The notes: generated by a model not told the origin, from the letters alone. Positions 34,126 through 43,928 are shown, counted from the stretch's first letter. The stretch: 64,000 bases of DNA from Actinosynnema pretiosum (GCF_024171695.1 NZ_JAMTCF010000008.1:118338-182337); one strand, 5' to 3'. Translations and numbers: made by a program.

Positions 34126-35253
34126 ATGAGGACCGGATCGCCGCGCGACCGCGAGCGGACGGTGGTCACGCGAGGCCCCATCCGCAGGCTCAACCTCCTC
34201 AGCGGGATCCCGCCGCTGGTCCTGGTGGCGGTGGCGAGCGTCTTCTTCGACGCCACCAACCTCGTCCAGGCCGCCGTCATGCTCATCGGGGCGTCGGTCG
34301 GCGTGGTCGGCTACCTGCTGTGGACCTCCGGCGACCTGCACCGGTTCCTGCTGCCGCTGATGGGCGCGGGCGCCGCGGTGTGGGTGCTCGCCGCGCTGGT
34401 CACCGGCGGTTCCACCGGGTACCTCGGCCTCGCGGTGGTCGGCACGTTCGCGATCCCCACGCTGCCCCGCCACCGCTACCTCGCGATCACCGGGCTGATC
34501 GCGTTCACCGCCGCCGTCGGCGGGGCGAAGATCCTGCTCGACGGCCCCGACGTCCTCCGCGAGTACGTCGTCATCCCCGTCGCGGTCACCGCGCTGATGG
34601 CCGCGGCCATGTTCCCCAGCCAGCGGTTCTACGACATCGTCAACGAGCTGGACGAGGCGCGCGAGCGCGAGGCCGAGCTGGCGGTGGTGCGCGAGCGGGT
34701 CCGGTTCGCGAGCGACCTGCACGACATCCAGGGGCACACGCTGCACGTGGTGAAGCTCAAGGTCGCGCTGGCGCAGAAGCTGCTGCGGGTGGACGTCGAC
34801 CGCGCCGAGGAGGAGCTGCGGGAGGTGCACGCGCTGGTCGCCGACACCATCGCGCAGACCAAGGACCTCGTCTACGCGCAGCGCAGGCTCAACCTGTCCG
34901 CCGAGCTGGAGAACGCCAAGAACCTGTTCGAGGCGGCGGGGATCCGGGTGCGGCTGCGCCGCGAGTCCGATGTGGACGAAGGCGCGAGCGAGCTGCTCGG
35001 CCAGGTGCTGCGCGAGACCACCACGAACATCCTGCGGCACGCCGAGGCCACCCGCGTGGCCATCACCCTGTCCGCGTCCGCGATCACGATCGTCAACGAC
35101 GGCGCCCAGGACGCCCCGCCCGCGCTGCGCGGACTCGCCGCCCTCGCCGAACGCCTCGCCGGGCGCGGTGGGACGCTGACCGTCGAGCAGCGGGACGGTT
35201 CCTTCACCACCGCCGCCGCACTGCCCGCGACCGGCCAGGAGGGGGAGCGATGA
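34126..35253 (+). CDS. DesK-type sensor histidine kinase
   Basis: A 375-residue membrane kinase starting at ATG 34126 behind GGAGA. Residues about 20-160 contain five or six hydrophobic segments that sense the envelope. A helix with many Glu/Arg follows, then FASDLHDIQGHTLHVVKLKV with phospho-acceptor His199 (HisKA_3). The ATPase part has ETTTNILRHAEATRVAITLS (N box) and ITIVNDGAQ, and is short. It overlaps the response regulator by ATGA. DesK relatives sense membrane fluidity or cell-wall drugs. The divergent ABC exporter is the probable target. Confidence 0.9.
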   Translation: MRTGSPRDRERTVVTRGPIRRLNLLSGIPPLVLVAVASVFFDATNLVQAAVMLIGASVGVVGYLLWTSGDLHRFLLPLMGAGAAVWVLAALVTGGSTGYLGLAVVGTFAIPTLPRHRYLAITGLIAFTAAVGGAKILLDGPDVLREYVVIPVAVTALMAAAMFPSQRFYDIVNELDEAREREAELAVVRERVRFASDLHDIQGHTLHVVKLKVALAQKLLRVDVDRAEEELREVHALVADTIAQTKDLVYAQRRLNLSAELENAKNLFEAAGIRVRLRRESDVDEGASELLGQVLRETTTNILRHAEATRVAITLSASAITIVNDGAQDAPPALRGLAALAERLAGRGGTLTVEQRDGSFTTAAALPATGQEGER

Positions 35254-35852
35254 CCACCGTGGTGCTCGCCGACGACGAGGCGCTGCTGCGCAAGGCCATG
35301 GCGGCGCTGCTGCCGCTGGAGGGCGAGATCACCGTGCTCGCCGAGGCCCACGACGGCGAGTCCGCCGCCGAGGCCACCCTGCGGCACCGGCCCGACGTGC
35401 TCGTCATCGACCTGGAGATGCCCGGCGTCGACGGCCTCGGCGCGGTCGCCCGCATCCGCCGCGACCTGCCCGGCCAGGTGATCCTGATGCTGACCAGGCA
35501 CGCCCGCCCCGGCGTGCTGCGCAAGGCGCTGAAGCTGGGCGTGCAGGGCTTCGTCAGCAAGGCCGCCGAACCCGCGCACATCGCGACCGTGATCAAGACC
35601 CTGCACGGCGGCAAGCGCTGGGTCGACCCGGACGTGTCCGCGCTCGCCGTCGTGGACGACTGCCCGCTCACCGACCGCGAGGTCGACGTGCTGCGGGTGA
35701 CCGGCGAGGGCTACTCGGTGGCCGACATCGCCGCCCGGCTGCACCTGGCCGAGGGGACCGTGCGCAACTACCTGTCGAACGCGATGCAGAAGACCCAGAC
35801 GCGCACCAGGCACGAAGCGGCCCGGTACGCGCGCGAGCACGACTGGCTGTGA
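35250..35852 (+). CDS. NarL/FixJ-family response regulator
   Basis: A 200-residue regulator starting at ATG 35250, overlapping the kinase stop. The receiver has ADDEALLRKAMAALLP and VLVIDLEMPG with phospho-acceptor Asp54. The conserved Thr (LMLTRH) and Lys (FVSKAAEP) are present. Residues about 135-190, LTDREVDVLRVTGEGYSVAD through LAEGTVRNYLSNAMQKTQTR, form the LuxR-type HTH. It should bind dyads such as the GTCAC/GTGAC repeats upstream of the kinase gene and control the exporter and itself. Confidence 0.93.
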   Translation: MTTVVLADDEALLRKAMAALLPLEGEITVLAEAHDGESAAEATLRHRPDVLVIDLEMPGVDGLGAVARIRRDLPGQVILMLTRHARPGVLRKALKLGVQGFVSKAAEPAHIATVIKTLHGGKRWVDPDVSALAVVDDCPLTDREVDVLRVTGEGYSVADIAARLHLAEGTVRNYLSNAMQKTQTRTRHEAARYAREHDWL

Positions 35853-35857
35853 CGCGG

Positions 35858-35882
35858 GGGAGCGCCCACGCCGGGCGCTCCC
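35858..35882. terminator. Hairpin terminator between convergent genes
   Basis: GGGAGCGCCC pairs with GGGCGCTCCC across a 5-nt loop, starting 5 bp after the response regulator stop. A second 11-bp stem (GCGGACCCGCC) stands at 35909-35937, near the end of the WGR gene on the other strand. Confidence 0.7.
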
Positions 35883-35908
35883 GACCACGCCGGGCGAGCC
35901 CGCCGGTC

Positions 35909-35937
35909 GCGGACCCGCCCACACCCGGCGGGTCCGC
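35909..35937. terminator. Second hairpin, likely for the WGR gene
   Basis: GCGGACCCGCC and GGCGGGTCCGC form an 11-bp stem with a 7-nt loop, 8 bp beyond the stop of the reverse-strand WGR gene. Confidence 0.6.
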
Positions 35938-35944
35938 CCCGAGC

Positions 35945-37378
35945 TCAGCTCAACCGCCTGATCTCCCCGCGCACCCGGTAGAACGACCCGTTCGCCGAGG
36001 TCACCACGTCGTGCACCAGGTACCGCGCCCCCGGCACCCGGATGTTCTTCGGGAACTGCACGCCCCACCCCCGCTCGTACCCGTCCGACACGACGTGCAC
36101 CCGCAGCCGCCCGTTCTCCTGCACGCACTCCACGACCACGCCCTCCCCGGCGGGCACGTGCGCGACCGACACGACCTCCACCTCGGCGGTGGCCTCGACG
36201 CGGGCGATCGCCCCCGCCTTGATGTCCACCCGCTCCGGCACCTGCCCCTGCTCGGCCGCGCGCACCGCCTCCGGGCTCGCGTCCAGGCAGGCCAGCGACC
36301 CGTCCGTGGTCACCAGGTACAGCCGCTCGTCCCGGTACTGCATGGAGAACGCCGACCCGCAGCCCGTGGCCAGCTTCCACAACCGGGTGCCGTCGGCGGC
36401 GAAGCAGTACACCGAGGACTGGTTGTCCCCGGCGAACACGAACTCCCCGTCCGGCGAGGTCGCGCAGGAGAACACGGCCGCGTCGCACCGGTAGGACGCG
36501 GTCTCGCGCCCGGTCGCCTTGCTGAACCGGTGCACCAGCGCCCGCGAGGTGCCCGCGTACACCGCGTCCCGCTCCTGCCAGCCGAACAGCACCGCCCCGG
36601 ACGTGTCCGAGTGCCACGCCTCGTCGCCGCGCCCGGTGTAGTGCGTGACGCCCCGCGAGTGCCCGTGGAAGACGCCCTCGTCCGAGCAGCGCACCATCCA
36701 CGCCCCGTCGCCGCTGGCGCGCCGCGACCACTGGAACTCGTCCTCGTGGTCGACCACCGTCACCCGGCCCTGCCGGTCGGAGACGCCGAGCACGCCGTCG
36801 TGGATGTCGAGCCAGTAGATGTCGACGTCCTCGGAGATCTCGTACGCCACGCGCGGCACCTTGCCGCCCAGGTCGTAGACCTTGCCGTCGTCGCAGCCCG
36901 CGTAGATCCAGAAGTCGTCGGCGACGATGCACTTGACCGCGTCCGGCAGGCCGAACCGCCCGGTGACCTGCCCGTCGTGGGTGAGCGTGTAGACGTCGCC
37001 CTTCTCGTTGCCGACCCAGGCGTGGTCCTCGCCGATGAAGATCCCGAACGCGGGCGCGCCGGACGCGAACCGCCACAGCACCGGGGCCTGCCGCGCGCTG
37101 GACCGGGTGCTGACGATCTCCCGCCTGCTCACCGCCCGCCGCTGCCGCACGCCCCGCACGGCCTCGGCGTAGCCCTTGCGGACCTTCTCGCCGATCTTCT
37201 TCTGCGCGGCCTTGACCGCCTTGTCGTGGTCCGCGAAGGAGGACTGCCGGACCTGCCCGGACTCCCCGATGCGCCCGAAGGTGATGGTGACCTCGGCGCC
37301 GTCGACCCGCACCTCGTAGAACTTGTGCGCACCACCGCCGGCCTCGGACAGCTCCAGGTAGGTCGTCGTGGCAGACAT
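35945..37378 (-). CDS. WGR-domain protein with C-terminal beta-propeller
   Basis: A 477-residue soluble protein starting at ATG 37378 (MSATTTYLELSEAGGGAHKF). Residues 1-85 form a WGR domain (FYEVRVDGAEVTITFGRIGE, then GQVRQSSFADHDKAVKAAQK), known from PARPs and bacterial MolR-type proteins as a nucleic-acid/protein binding module. Residues about 105-470 are WD40/PQQ-like blades (AVFSCATSPDGEFVFAGDNQ, SSVYCFAADGTRLWKL, LYLVTTDGSLACLDAS). No catalytic motif is visible. It might be a DNA-damage or nucleic-acid sensing scaffold. Partner genes are not obvious. Confidence 0.82.
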   Translation of the reverse strand: MSATTTYLELSEAGGGAHKFYEVRVDGAEVTITFGRIGESGQVRQSSFADHDKAVKAAQKKIGEKVRKGYAEAVRGVRQRRAVSRREIVSTRSSARQAPVLWRFASGAPAFGIFIGEDHAWVGNEKGDVYTLTHDGQVTGRFGLPDAVKCIVADDFWIYAGCDDGKVYDLGGKVPRVAYEISEDVDIYWLDIHDGVLGVSDRQGRVTVVDHEDEFQWSRRASGDGAWMVRCSDEGVFHGHSRGVTHYTGRGDEAWHSDTSGAVLFGWQERDAVYAGTSRALVHRFSKATGRETASYRCDAAVFSCATSPDGEFVFAGDNQSSVYCFAADGTRLWKLATGCGSAFSMQYRDERLYLVTTDGSLACLDASPEAVRAAEQGQVPERVDIKAGAIARVEATAEVEVVSVAHVPAGEGVVVECVQENGRLRVHVVSDGYERGWGVQFPKNIRVPGARYLVHDVVTSANGSFYRVRGEIRRLS

Positions 37379-37511
37379 GCGATCGCTCCCTCGTCGTGTG
37401 ATCTGGGGGGAACGGTAGTTGGCAGCACCGACAAAAACCGGCGGAACGCCCGATGACCAGCGATTCCGCACCCGTGACGCGCACGCGGAGTGCCCCGCCG
37501 ACCCCGCTCCG

Positions 37512-38087
37512 CTACGGCCGGACCACCCCGCGCGCCAGGTGCACCCGCCCCCGCAGCGGCCGAACCCCCGGCGTCTCCAGGCTCACCCGGTGGATCTCGT
37601 CCAGCACGGCCTCCCGCATGGCGCGCTCGTGCGCCTCGGGCGAGACCCACTCGGCGTAGTTCAGCACCCTGGTGCCGTCCTCGCTCAGGTGGAAGTGCGC
37701 GCTCACCGCGCCGGACAGCGGCCCGGCGGCGACAGCGGCGTCGACGACCGCCCCCACGACGTGCCGCTGCCGCTCGGGCCCGTCGACGTCGAACCCGGCC
37801 GTGATCACGCAACCGGGCGCCCCGGCCCCCGAGGTGCTGCGCGCCACCCGGTACCGGACCCCGCCGACGTCCCGGACCGAGTCGTCCGCCCACTGCGCGT
37901 AGGTGAGCACCACCTCCCCGTCCGCGCTGGCGAACACGGTCGCGCTCACCAGCCCGTCCGGCGGATCGGCCCACGCGGCCAGCGCGTCGGCGACGGCCTC
38001 GTCCTGCGGTCCGGCGGCGTACTCGGTGCTGATCGTCACGAGCGCCACGTCGGGCCGGGTGACGTCGGGGAGCTGAACCTGGTCCAC
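37512..38087 (-). CDS. Double antibiotic-biosynthesis-monooxygenase (ABM)-like protein
   Basis: A 191-residue soluble protein starting with GTG 38087. Two alpha/beta ferredoxin-like ABM repeats are recognisable: residues about 15-85 with GLVSATVFASADGEVVLTYA and QWADDS, and about 100-185 with GAVSAHFHLSEDGTRVLNYA and EWVSPEAHERA. The shared pattern (S-A-x-F-x-x-x-x-D-G, then Y-A-x-W) shows internal duplication. Single ABM domains act as cofactor-free oxygenases, haem oxygenases or polyketide-tailoring enzymes. The substrate is unknown and the gene stands alone. Confidence 0.72.
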   Translation of the reverse strand: MDQVQLPDVTRPDVALVTISTEYAAGPQDEAVADALAAWADPPDGLVSATVFASADGEVVLTYAQWADDSVRDVGGVRYRVARSTSGAGAPGCVITAGFDVDGPERQRHVVGAVVDAAVAAGPLSGAVSAHFHLSEDGTRVLNYAEWVSPEAHERAMREAVLDEIHRVSLETPGVRPLRGRVHLARGVVRP

Positions 38088-38703
38088 GCGCCCGACTATC
38101 GGGGCGCGGCCTCGGGGTGATCAAGCGCTTTTCCGCCCCCGCCCCCGGAAGGCAGGCCCGCTGACCGCTGCCTCCGCCTTTCGGCGGATGCTCGAGGGGG
38201 ACGCGGACCGCCGACCGCGCCCTTGGGCTCGTTTCGTGCTGAAGGACCGGACGAGGCCGAGGACCGTCGCGGCGTGGGCCTGGGAGAACGGGCTGGTCCC
38301 GGTGCGGGAGTAGCGGAGTTCGCGCCACTCCGGCATTCGCTGCTGCGTGAGCGCGTGATTTCGCTGGGTGATTATCCGGTGTGCGGGCAGCGGATTTTCT
38401 CCGGTCCCGGAACCGGGTGCGGGAATGTCGAGCGACGGATTTCCCAGGTCAGGAACTCGGTGGCGCCGGTAGGGCGCGTGCAGCACGGCTGTGCTGCGTT
38501 CGGTGGCTTGCCTGTTCGCTCGACCGGGGTGACCACTGCTCCTTTAGGGTTAACTATGCAGATTTTTGCTGAGAACTGTGTTAAAGGACTTGTTTAAGGG
38601 GTTCTTGTTGGTTTTGTAACAGTGAGGATTCGGCTGTATCGCCGGGCCCGCTTCCGGCGATGGTCATCGTGTTCCGGTTGGACCGAAGGACAGGGGGCGG
38701 GAA
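38088..38703. other. 616-bp interval without a clear gene; AT-rich 3' part
   Basis: No frame shows protein-like sequence with a start. The right part (38535-38640) is strikingly AT-rich for this genome, with TTAAAGG, TTTAAGG and GGTTTTGTAAC runs directly upstream of the helicase gene. It probably holds the helicase promoter and marks an acquisition boundary. Confidence 0.6.
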
Positions 38704-41700
38704 GTGGTTGACAACGGTGCTGCTTCGAATGAGCGGGGCACTGCGGTGGGGCGTGCGGTGCGGCTCTTCGAGTTCCTCGCCCGGAGCCAGCAGCTCAAGT
38801 CGAACCCGGTCCGCACCACCAACGGCTACCAGCTGACCCTGTGGTTCGGCGACCTGCCGGACCACCCCTCGGTCCGGTCCGCGCACCTCGACGTCGCGCC
38901 CGAGCCCGGTCGGACGCTGCTGGAGGTCGACCGGGTCCCCCACCAGGACCCGCCGGAACCCGGCGCCGCGCTGAGCCCCTGGCTCGACGGCGACTGGGAC
39001 GAGCCCGGCGACGCGCCCCGCCTGCGCGAGTCCCTCGGGGAGGACGAGCAGCGCGTCGCGCTCGACGACGTCCCCGAGATCCGCGAGTCGCACACCGCCT
39101 GGCTGGAGCGCTGGACCCCCTGGGCCGAGAAGGAGAGGGTGGACAAGCCCGCCCGCGACGTCTACAACGAGCTCTTCCACGCCTACGTCACCGCGACGGG
39201 GCACGCCGAGGAGCTCGAACTGGTCATCGGCGTCGGCTGCCTGTCGTGGGCGCCACCCGGCCACCACACCGTCCAGCGGCACCTGGTCACCGTGCCCGCC
39301 ACCGTCCAGCTCGACGACCTCAGCGGCACGCTCTCCCTGCACCAGGCCGAGGCCGTGGAGGGCGTCACCGTCGAGCTGGACATGCTCGACCCCGGCCTCA
39401 TCGCGAACCCCGCCCACGTCGTCCAGGTCAAGGCCGAGGCCCGCGAGGTCCACTCCTCCGCGCTGCACCGGGACTCCCTCGGCCACGTGCTGCGCAGGCT
39501 CGTGCACGCCCTCGACGGCGACGCCGCCTACCACGGCGACCTGGACGGCAAGCAGCCCGCGACCCGGCACGCCGTGGCGGCGTTCGCACCCGCCCTGATC
39601 CTGCGCAAGCGCTCCCGCCAGGGGATCGTGGACATCCTGGACGACGTCGCCAGGCAGCTCACCGACTCCGGCGCGGTCCCGGACGGGCTGCTCCCGCTGG
39701 TCGACCCGGACCACCGGCCCGCCGCCGAGCGCTCGCCCCAGCCGGGCGCCCTCGTCCAGCTCGACGAGGAGCCCTTCCTGCCGCTGCCCGTCAACGAGCG
39801 GCAGCTGCGCGTCCTGGCCCAAGTCGACGCCAAGGCGCAGACCCTCGTGCAGGGCCCACCGGGAACGGGCAAGACCCACACCGTCGCCGCGCTGCTGTCC
39901 CACCTGCTCGCGCAGGGCAAGCGCGTGCTGGTCACCGCGCACACCGACCGCGCCCTCAAGGAGGTCCGGGCCAAGCTGCCCGCCTCCATCGCGCCACTGG
40001 CCGTCTCGGTGGTCGGCTCCTCCCGCTCGGACCTGACCGACCTCAAGGTCGCCGTCGAGCGGATCAGCCAGGTCTCGGGCGAGTACGACCACGAGGGCGC
40101 GCGCCGGACCGTCGACGACCACCTCGCGGCGATCGACGGGTTGCGGCGCGACCGCGCCGAACTGCACCGGCGGCTGGTGGACGCGCGCGGCCAGGAGGTC
40201 GTCGAGCACGAGGTCGGCGGCCACCGGGGCACCCTCGCCGCCCTCGCGCGGCACGTCGAGCACGACCGGGGCCGCTTCGGCTGGATCACCGACCTGGTCG
40301 AGGCCGACGGCACGAACCCCTCCCCGGTGGCCGGGGGAGACGTCGCGCGGTGGCACGCACTCCTGCTCGACGAGGCGCTGAACGCCGACGAACCCGAGTC
40401 GCGGCTCCGGCTGCTGCCGCTCGCCGACGTGCCGACCCCCGAGGAGTTCGCCGCGCTGGTCGCCGCCGAGCGCCGGGCCATCTCCGCCGAGGAGGGGCAC
40501 AGCGCCCTGGCCGGGCACTCCGCGTTCGACGCCGTGCGCGGCCTCGAACCGGCCACCAGGGAAGTGCTCCGCCAGCGGCTCAACGGTTTCGCGCGCGAGG
40601 CCGAGGACCTGTCCCGGCGCCGCGAGCAGTGGATGGACGGCGCGCTGGCCGACGTGCTCGCAGGCCGCGCCACCCCCTGGCGCTCGCGCGGCGACCAGGT
40701 CGCCCAGCTCGTCGACCGCGCCACCCCGCTGGTCGACCGGCTCGGCCCGCTCACCGAGGTCGAGGTCCGCGAGGGCGAGCTGGGCGCGCTCGTCGCGCTC
40801 GCAGGCGCGCTGCGCGCGCACGTCGCCGAGGGCGGCAAGCTCAAGACCAACCCGGACGGCTCGCCCAAGGCGGGCGTCCTCGCGCCGAAGCCGGTCAAGC
40901 AGGCCCAGCCGCTGTTCCAGGCGGTGCGCGTCAACGGCGTGCCACCGACCTCGGTCGAGCAGCTGGACGCCTTCCTGTGCTGGGCCGAGGCGTGCAAGGT
41001 GCTGGGCGCGCTGGACCGGGCGTGGCCGGACTCGGTGCAGGTCCCCGCCGAGGACACCCTGGGCGAGCGGCTCCAGTGGCACGTGACCGAACTGGCGCAG
41101 CTGCGCCGGGTCCTGGCGCTGGGGCACGAGCTGGAGGCCGAGGAGCGCGGCCTCGCCGGCCTGGGCCTCCCCCGTCCCAACTGGACGGACCTCGAAGCGG
41201 TCCAGACCTACGCGCGGCTGGTCGACGCCGCCGCGGCCTTCGACGCGCGGACCGCCGCGACCGTGCCGCTGCAGGAGGTCGTGCGGACCGCCGACGAGGT
41301 GGCGCGGTGGGCGGACGCCGCGCCGTGCGCGCGCGACTTGGCCCGCGCCGCCCTGGAGCGCGACCACGAGGGGTACGCCGGGACCCACCGCAGGCTGGCG
41401 AGGTTGGCGGAGGTCGTCCTGGCGGTCCACGTCCGGGACAAGATCGCGGCGGCGCTCGACCGCGAGGCGCCCAGGGTGCTCGCGGCGGTCACCGCCGATC
41501 CCGGCGACCCGGCGTGGGCGGACCGGCTGGCCGGGTGGGACGAGGCGTGGAACTGGGCCGTGACGCGGCGCTGGGTCCTGGAGCGAGGCGCCGAGGACGT
41601 CAACGCGCTGCAGGCCGAGGTGCTGCGCGTCGACGAGGCGGTGCGCGACAGGGTCGAGCGGCTGGCCGCCGAGCGGGCCTGGGGGCACGCCGTGTCGCCG

Positions 41701-43920
41701 GAGCGGCTGTCCGGCAAGGCCCGCGCCGACCTGCAGCAGTACGCGCAGCTGGTCAAGCGGCTCGGCAAGGGCACCGGCGTCTACGCGGCCCAGCGCAGGG
41801 CCGAGATCAGGGCGGCGATGGAGCGCTGCCGTCCCGCCGTGCCGGTGTGGATCATGCCCGTCTACCGGATCGCCGAGCAGTTCCGGGTCAGGCCGGACAT
41901 GTTCGACGTCGTCATCGTGGACGAGGCGTCTCAGGCCGGACTGGAGGCGACCTTCCTGCAGTACCTCGCGCCCAAGATCGTGATCATCGGTGACGACCGG
42001 CAGGTCTCGCCGTCCGCAGTCGGGGCCGACCAGCAGCAGCTGCGCGACCTCGCCCAGCAGTACCTGTGGGACGACCCGTACCGCGCTTCCTGGCAGGACC
42101 CGAAGCGGAGCCTGTTCGACGAGGCCAAGATGCGCTTCGAGGGCATGATCACGCTCGTCGAGCACCGCCGCTGCGTCCCGGAGATCATCGGCTTCTCGAA
42201 CCGGATCGCCTACGAGCCCGACGGGGTGCGGCTGGTGCCGGTGCGCCAGTACGGGGCCGACCGGTTGGAGCCGGTCAAGCCGGTGTTCCTGGCCGACGGG
42301 CACGAGCGGGGCTCGGACTCCTACCGCTACAACCCGGTCGAGGCCGACGCGATCGTCGACCAGATCGAGAAGTGCGTCGCCGACCCGCGCTACGACGGGC
42401 TGACCTTCGGCGTGGTGTCGCTGCTGGGCCCCACCCAGGCCAAGGCGATCGAGAAGCGGCTGATGGAGCGCATCGCGCCGGAGGAGTGGAAGGCGCGAGA
42501 CCTCAGGTGCGGCGACTCCGCCGACTTCCAGGGCTCCGAGCGGGACGTCATGTTCCTGTCGATGGTCAAGGCCAGGTCCGACGAGCCCGGTGGCCGGGTC
42601 GTGGCGCAGACGCAGGACATGCACGTCCAGCGCTACAACGTGGCGGCGTCGCGCGCCAAGGACCAGATGTGGGTGTTCCACTCGCTGCGGCTGAGCGACC
42701 TGAACAACTCCGAGGACATGCGGTTCCAACTGCTGGACTACTGCTACTCGGTGGCCCGGCGCGGTGAGGACGAGGACGGCGCGCTGCGCGCGGTGGTGCC
42801 GGAGGACAAGCGGGTCGAGCCGTTCGACTCGCTGTTCGAGCAGCGGGTGTTCAACCGGCTGGTGGACCGGGGCCACAGCGTCGTCCCGCAGTTCCCGGCG
42901 GAGGGGTACCGGATCGACCTGGTCGTGGTGGGGCGCAAGGCCCGGCTGGCGGTCGAGTGCGACGGCGACGCGTGGCACGGGCCGGACGCCTACGAGCGGG
43001 ACATGGCGCGGCAGCGCGACCTGGAGCGGTGCGGGTGGCGGTTCTTCCGCATCCGCGAGTCGGAGTTCTACGCGGACCGGCCCGCGGTCCTGGCGCGGTT
43101 GTGGAACGCGTTGCAGGAGTTGGACATCCACCCGTCGGGGTGGGTGTCGGAGGAGGACGACCCATCCGGTCCCGAGGTGGTGGTCGTGGCGGGGGAGTCG
43201 CCGGTCGTCGACCTCGTGGCCGCGGCGCCCGTCGTCCAGCCCGAGCCGGTTGTTCCGGTCGTGGTCCCGGCTGCTCCCGCGCCCGTCGTGGTCGCCCCGG
43301 AGCCCGTGGTGGTCCCGGAGCCCGTGGTGGTCGAGCCGGTCGTGGTCGAGCCAGCGCCCGCCCAGCCGGTTCCCGCCCAGCCCGAGCCCGTTGACCGGGC
43401 CGCTCGACCGCAGGAGGTCCTCCTCGCGCGGTACGACCCGTTCACCGGCGTCGTCGCCCCGCTGGGGGAGGCGGGCAAGCGCGACCTGATCGACGGCCTG
43501 GTGCGCGTCGTGGCCCAGGAGGGCCCGGTGCTGGGCGGCAGGCTGCACACCGCCTACGTCCGGGCGTCGGGCGCGATCAGGGTCACGAAGCAGGTGGCCA
43601 GCGAGCTGAACAAGGCGATCGCGCAGGCGGTCCGCGAAGAGCTGCTCGTGGAGGACAACCCGCTGGCCGAGGCCGGCCTCAAGGCGCGCACCTACCGGCT
43701 GCCCGACCAGCCGGAGGTCCGCACCCGCGACCTCGGTCCCCGCGCCCTGGAGGAGGTGCCGCCGAGGGAGCTGGTCGCCCTGCTGGACCACGCGGCCACG
43801 ACGGGCGACAACCTCGACGAGGAGGCCCTGCGCCGCGCGGTCCTGGAACTGCTGGGGTTGAAGCGGCTCACGGACAACGTCAAGAACCGCTTCGAGGCCG
43901 TCGCGCCCCTGCGGGGGTGA
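38704..43920 (+). CDS. Large SF1 helicase fused to a Vsr/MTES_1575-like nuclease
   Basis: A 1738-residue cytosolic protein starting with GTG 38704 behind GGGGGCGGGAAG. Walker A GPPGTGKTHTVAALL lies near 384, VLVTAHTDRALKE is motif Ia, IVDEASQAGLEATFLQYL near 1068 is motif II, IIGDDRQVSPSAVG is motif III and VQRYNVAASRAKDQMWVF near 1310 is motif VI: the Dna2/UPF1-like SF1 set with a long helical insertion. A PDDEXK-type domain follows: RIDLVVVGRKARLAVECDGD with Asp1405, Glu1418 and Asp1420. A Pro/Val linker (about 1500-1565) leads to a DUF3320-like end (LIDGLVRVVAQEGPVLGGRL). DUF4011-helicase-Vsr relatives are known anti-phage proteins. It stands alone and may act as a single-gene defence system. 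Confidence 0.87.
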   Translation: MVDNGAASNERGTAVGRAVRLFEFLARSQQLKSNPVRTTNGYQLTLWFGDLPDHPSVRSAHLDVAPEPGRTLLEVDRVPHQDPPEPGAALSPWLDGDWDEPGDAPRLRESLGEDEQRVALDDVPEIRESHTAWLERWTPWAEKERVDKPARDVYNELFHAYVTATGHAEELELVIGVGCLSWAPPGHHTVQRHLVTVPATVQLDDLSGTLSLHQAEAVEGVTVELDMLDPGLIANPAHVVQVKAEAREVHSSALHRDSLGHVLRRLVHALDGDAAYHGDLDGKQPATRHAVAAFAPALILRKRSRQGIVDILDDVARQLTDSGAVPDGLLPLVDPDHRPAAERSPQPGALVQLDEEPFLPLPVNERQLRVLAQVDAKAQTLVQGPPGTGKTHTVAALLSHLLAQGKRVLVTAHTDRALKEVRAKLPASIAPLAVSVVGSSRSDLTDLKVAVERISQVSGEYDHEGARRTVDDHLAAIDGLRRDRAELHRRLVDARGQEVVEHEVGGHRGTLAALARHVEHDRGRFGWITDLVEADGTNPSPVAGGDVARWHALLLDEALNADEPESRLRLLPLADVPTPEEFAALVAAERRAISAEEGHSALAGHSAFDAVRGLEPATREVLRQRLNGFAREAEDLSRRREQWMDGALADVLAGRATPWRSRGDQVAQLVDRATPLVDRLGPLTEVEVREGELGALVALAGALRAHVAEGGKLKTNPDGSPKAGVLAPKPVKQAQPLFQAVRVNGVPPTSVEQLDAFLCWAEACKVLGALDRAWPDSVQVPAEDTLGERLQWHVTELAQLRRVLALGHELEAEERGLAGLGLPRPNWTDLEAVQTYARLVDAAAAFDARTAATVPLQEVVRTADEVARWADAAPCARDLARAALERDHEGYAGTHRRLARLAEVVLAVHVRDKIAAALDREAPRVLAAVTADPGDPAWADRLAGWDEAWNWAVTRRWVLERGAEDVNALQAEVLRVDEAVRDRVERLAAERAWGHAVSPERLSGKARADLQQYAQLVKRLGKGTGVYAAQRRAEIRAAMERCRPAVPVWIMPVYRIAEQFRVRPDMFDVVIVDEASQAGLEATFLQYLAPKIVIIGDDRQVSPSAVGADQQQLRDLAQQYLWDDPYRASWQDPKRSLFDEAKMRFEGMITLVEHRRCVPEIIGFSNRIAYEPDGVRLVPVRQYGADRLEPVKPVFLADGHERGSDSYRYNPVEADAIVDQIEKCVADPRYDGLTFGVVSLLGPTQAKAIEKRLMERIAPEEWKARDLRCGDSADFQGSERDVMFLSMVKARSDEPGGRVVAQTQDMHVQRYNVAASRAKDQMWVFHSLRLSDLNNSEDMRFQLLDYCYSVARRGEDEDGALRAVVPEDKRVEPFDSLFEQRVFNRLVDRGHSVVPQFPAEGYRIDLVVVGRKARLAVECDGDAWHGPDAYERDMARQRDLERCGWRFFRIRESEFYADRPAVLARLWNALQELDIHPSGWVSEEDDPSGPEVVVVAGESPVVDLVAAAPVVQPEPVVPVVVPAAPAPVVVAPEPVVVPEPVVVEPVVVEPAPAQPVPAQPEPVDRAARPQEVLLARYDPFTGVVAPLGEAGKRDLIDGLVRVVAQEGPVLGGRLHTAYVRASGAIRVTKQVASELNKAIAQAVREELLVEDNPLAEAGLKARTYRLPDQPEVRTRDLGPRALEEVPPRELVALLDHAATTGDNLDEEALRRAVLELLGLKRLTDNVKNRFEAVAPLRG

Positions 43921-43928
43921 CGGGGCGA

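Noticed and set aside
38150..38310. Short forward stretch ending RTVAAWAWENGLVPVRE, vaguely like an Lsr2 C-terminus
   Set aside because: No start, no AT-hook RGR motif, and the rest of the frame is not protein-like.
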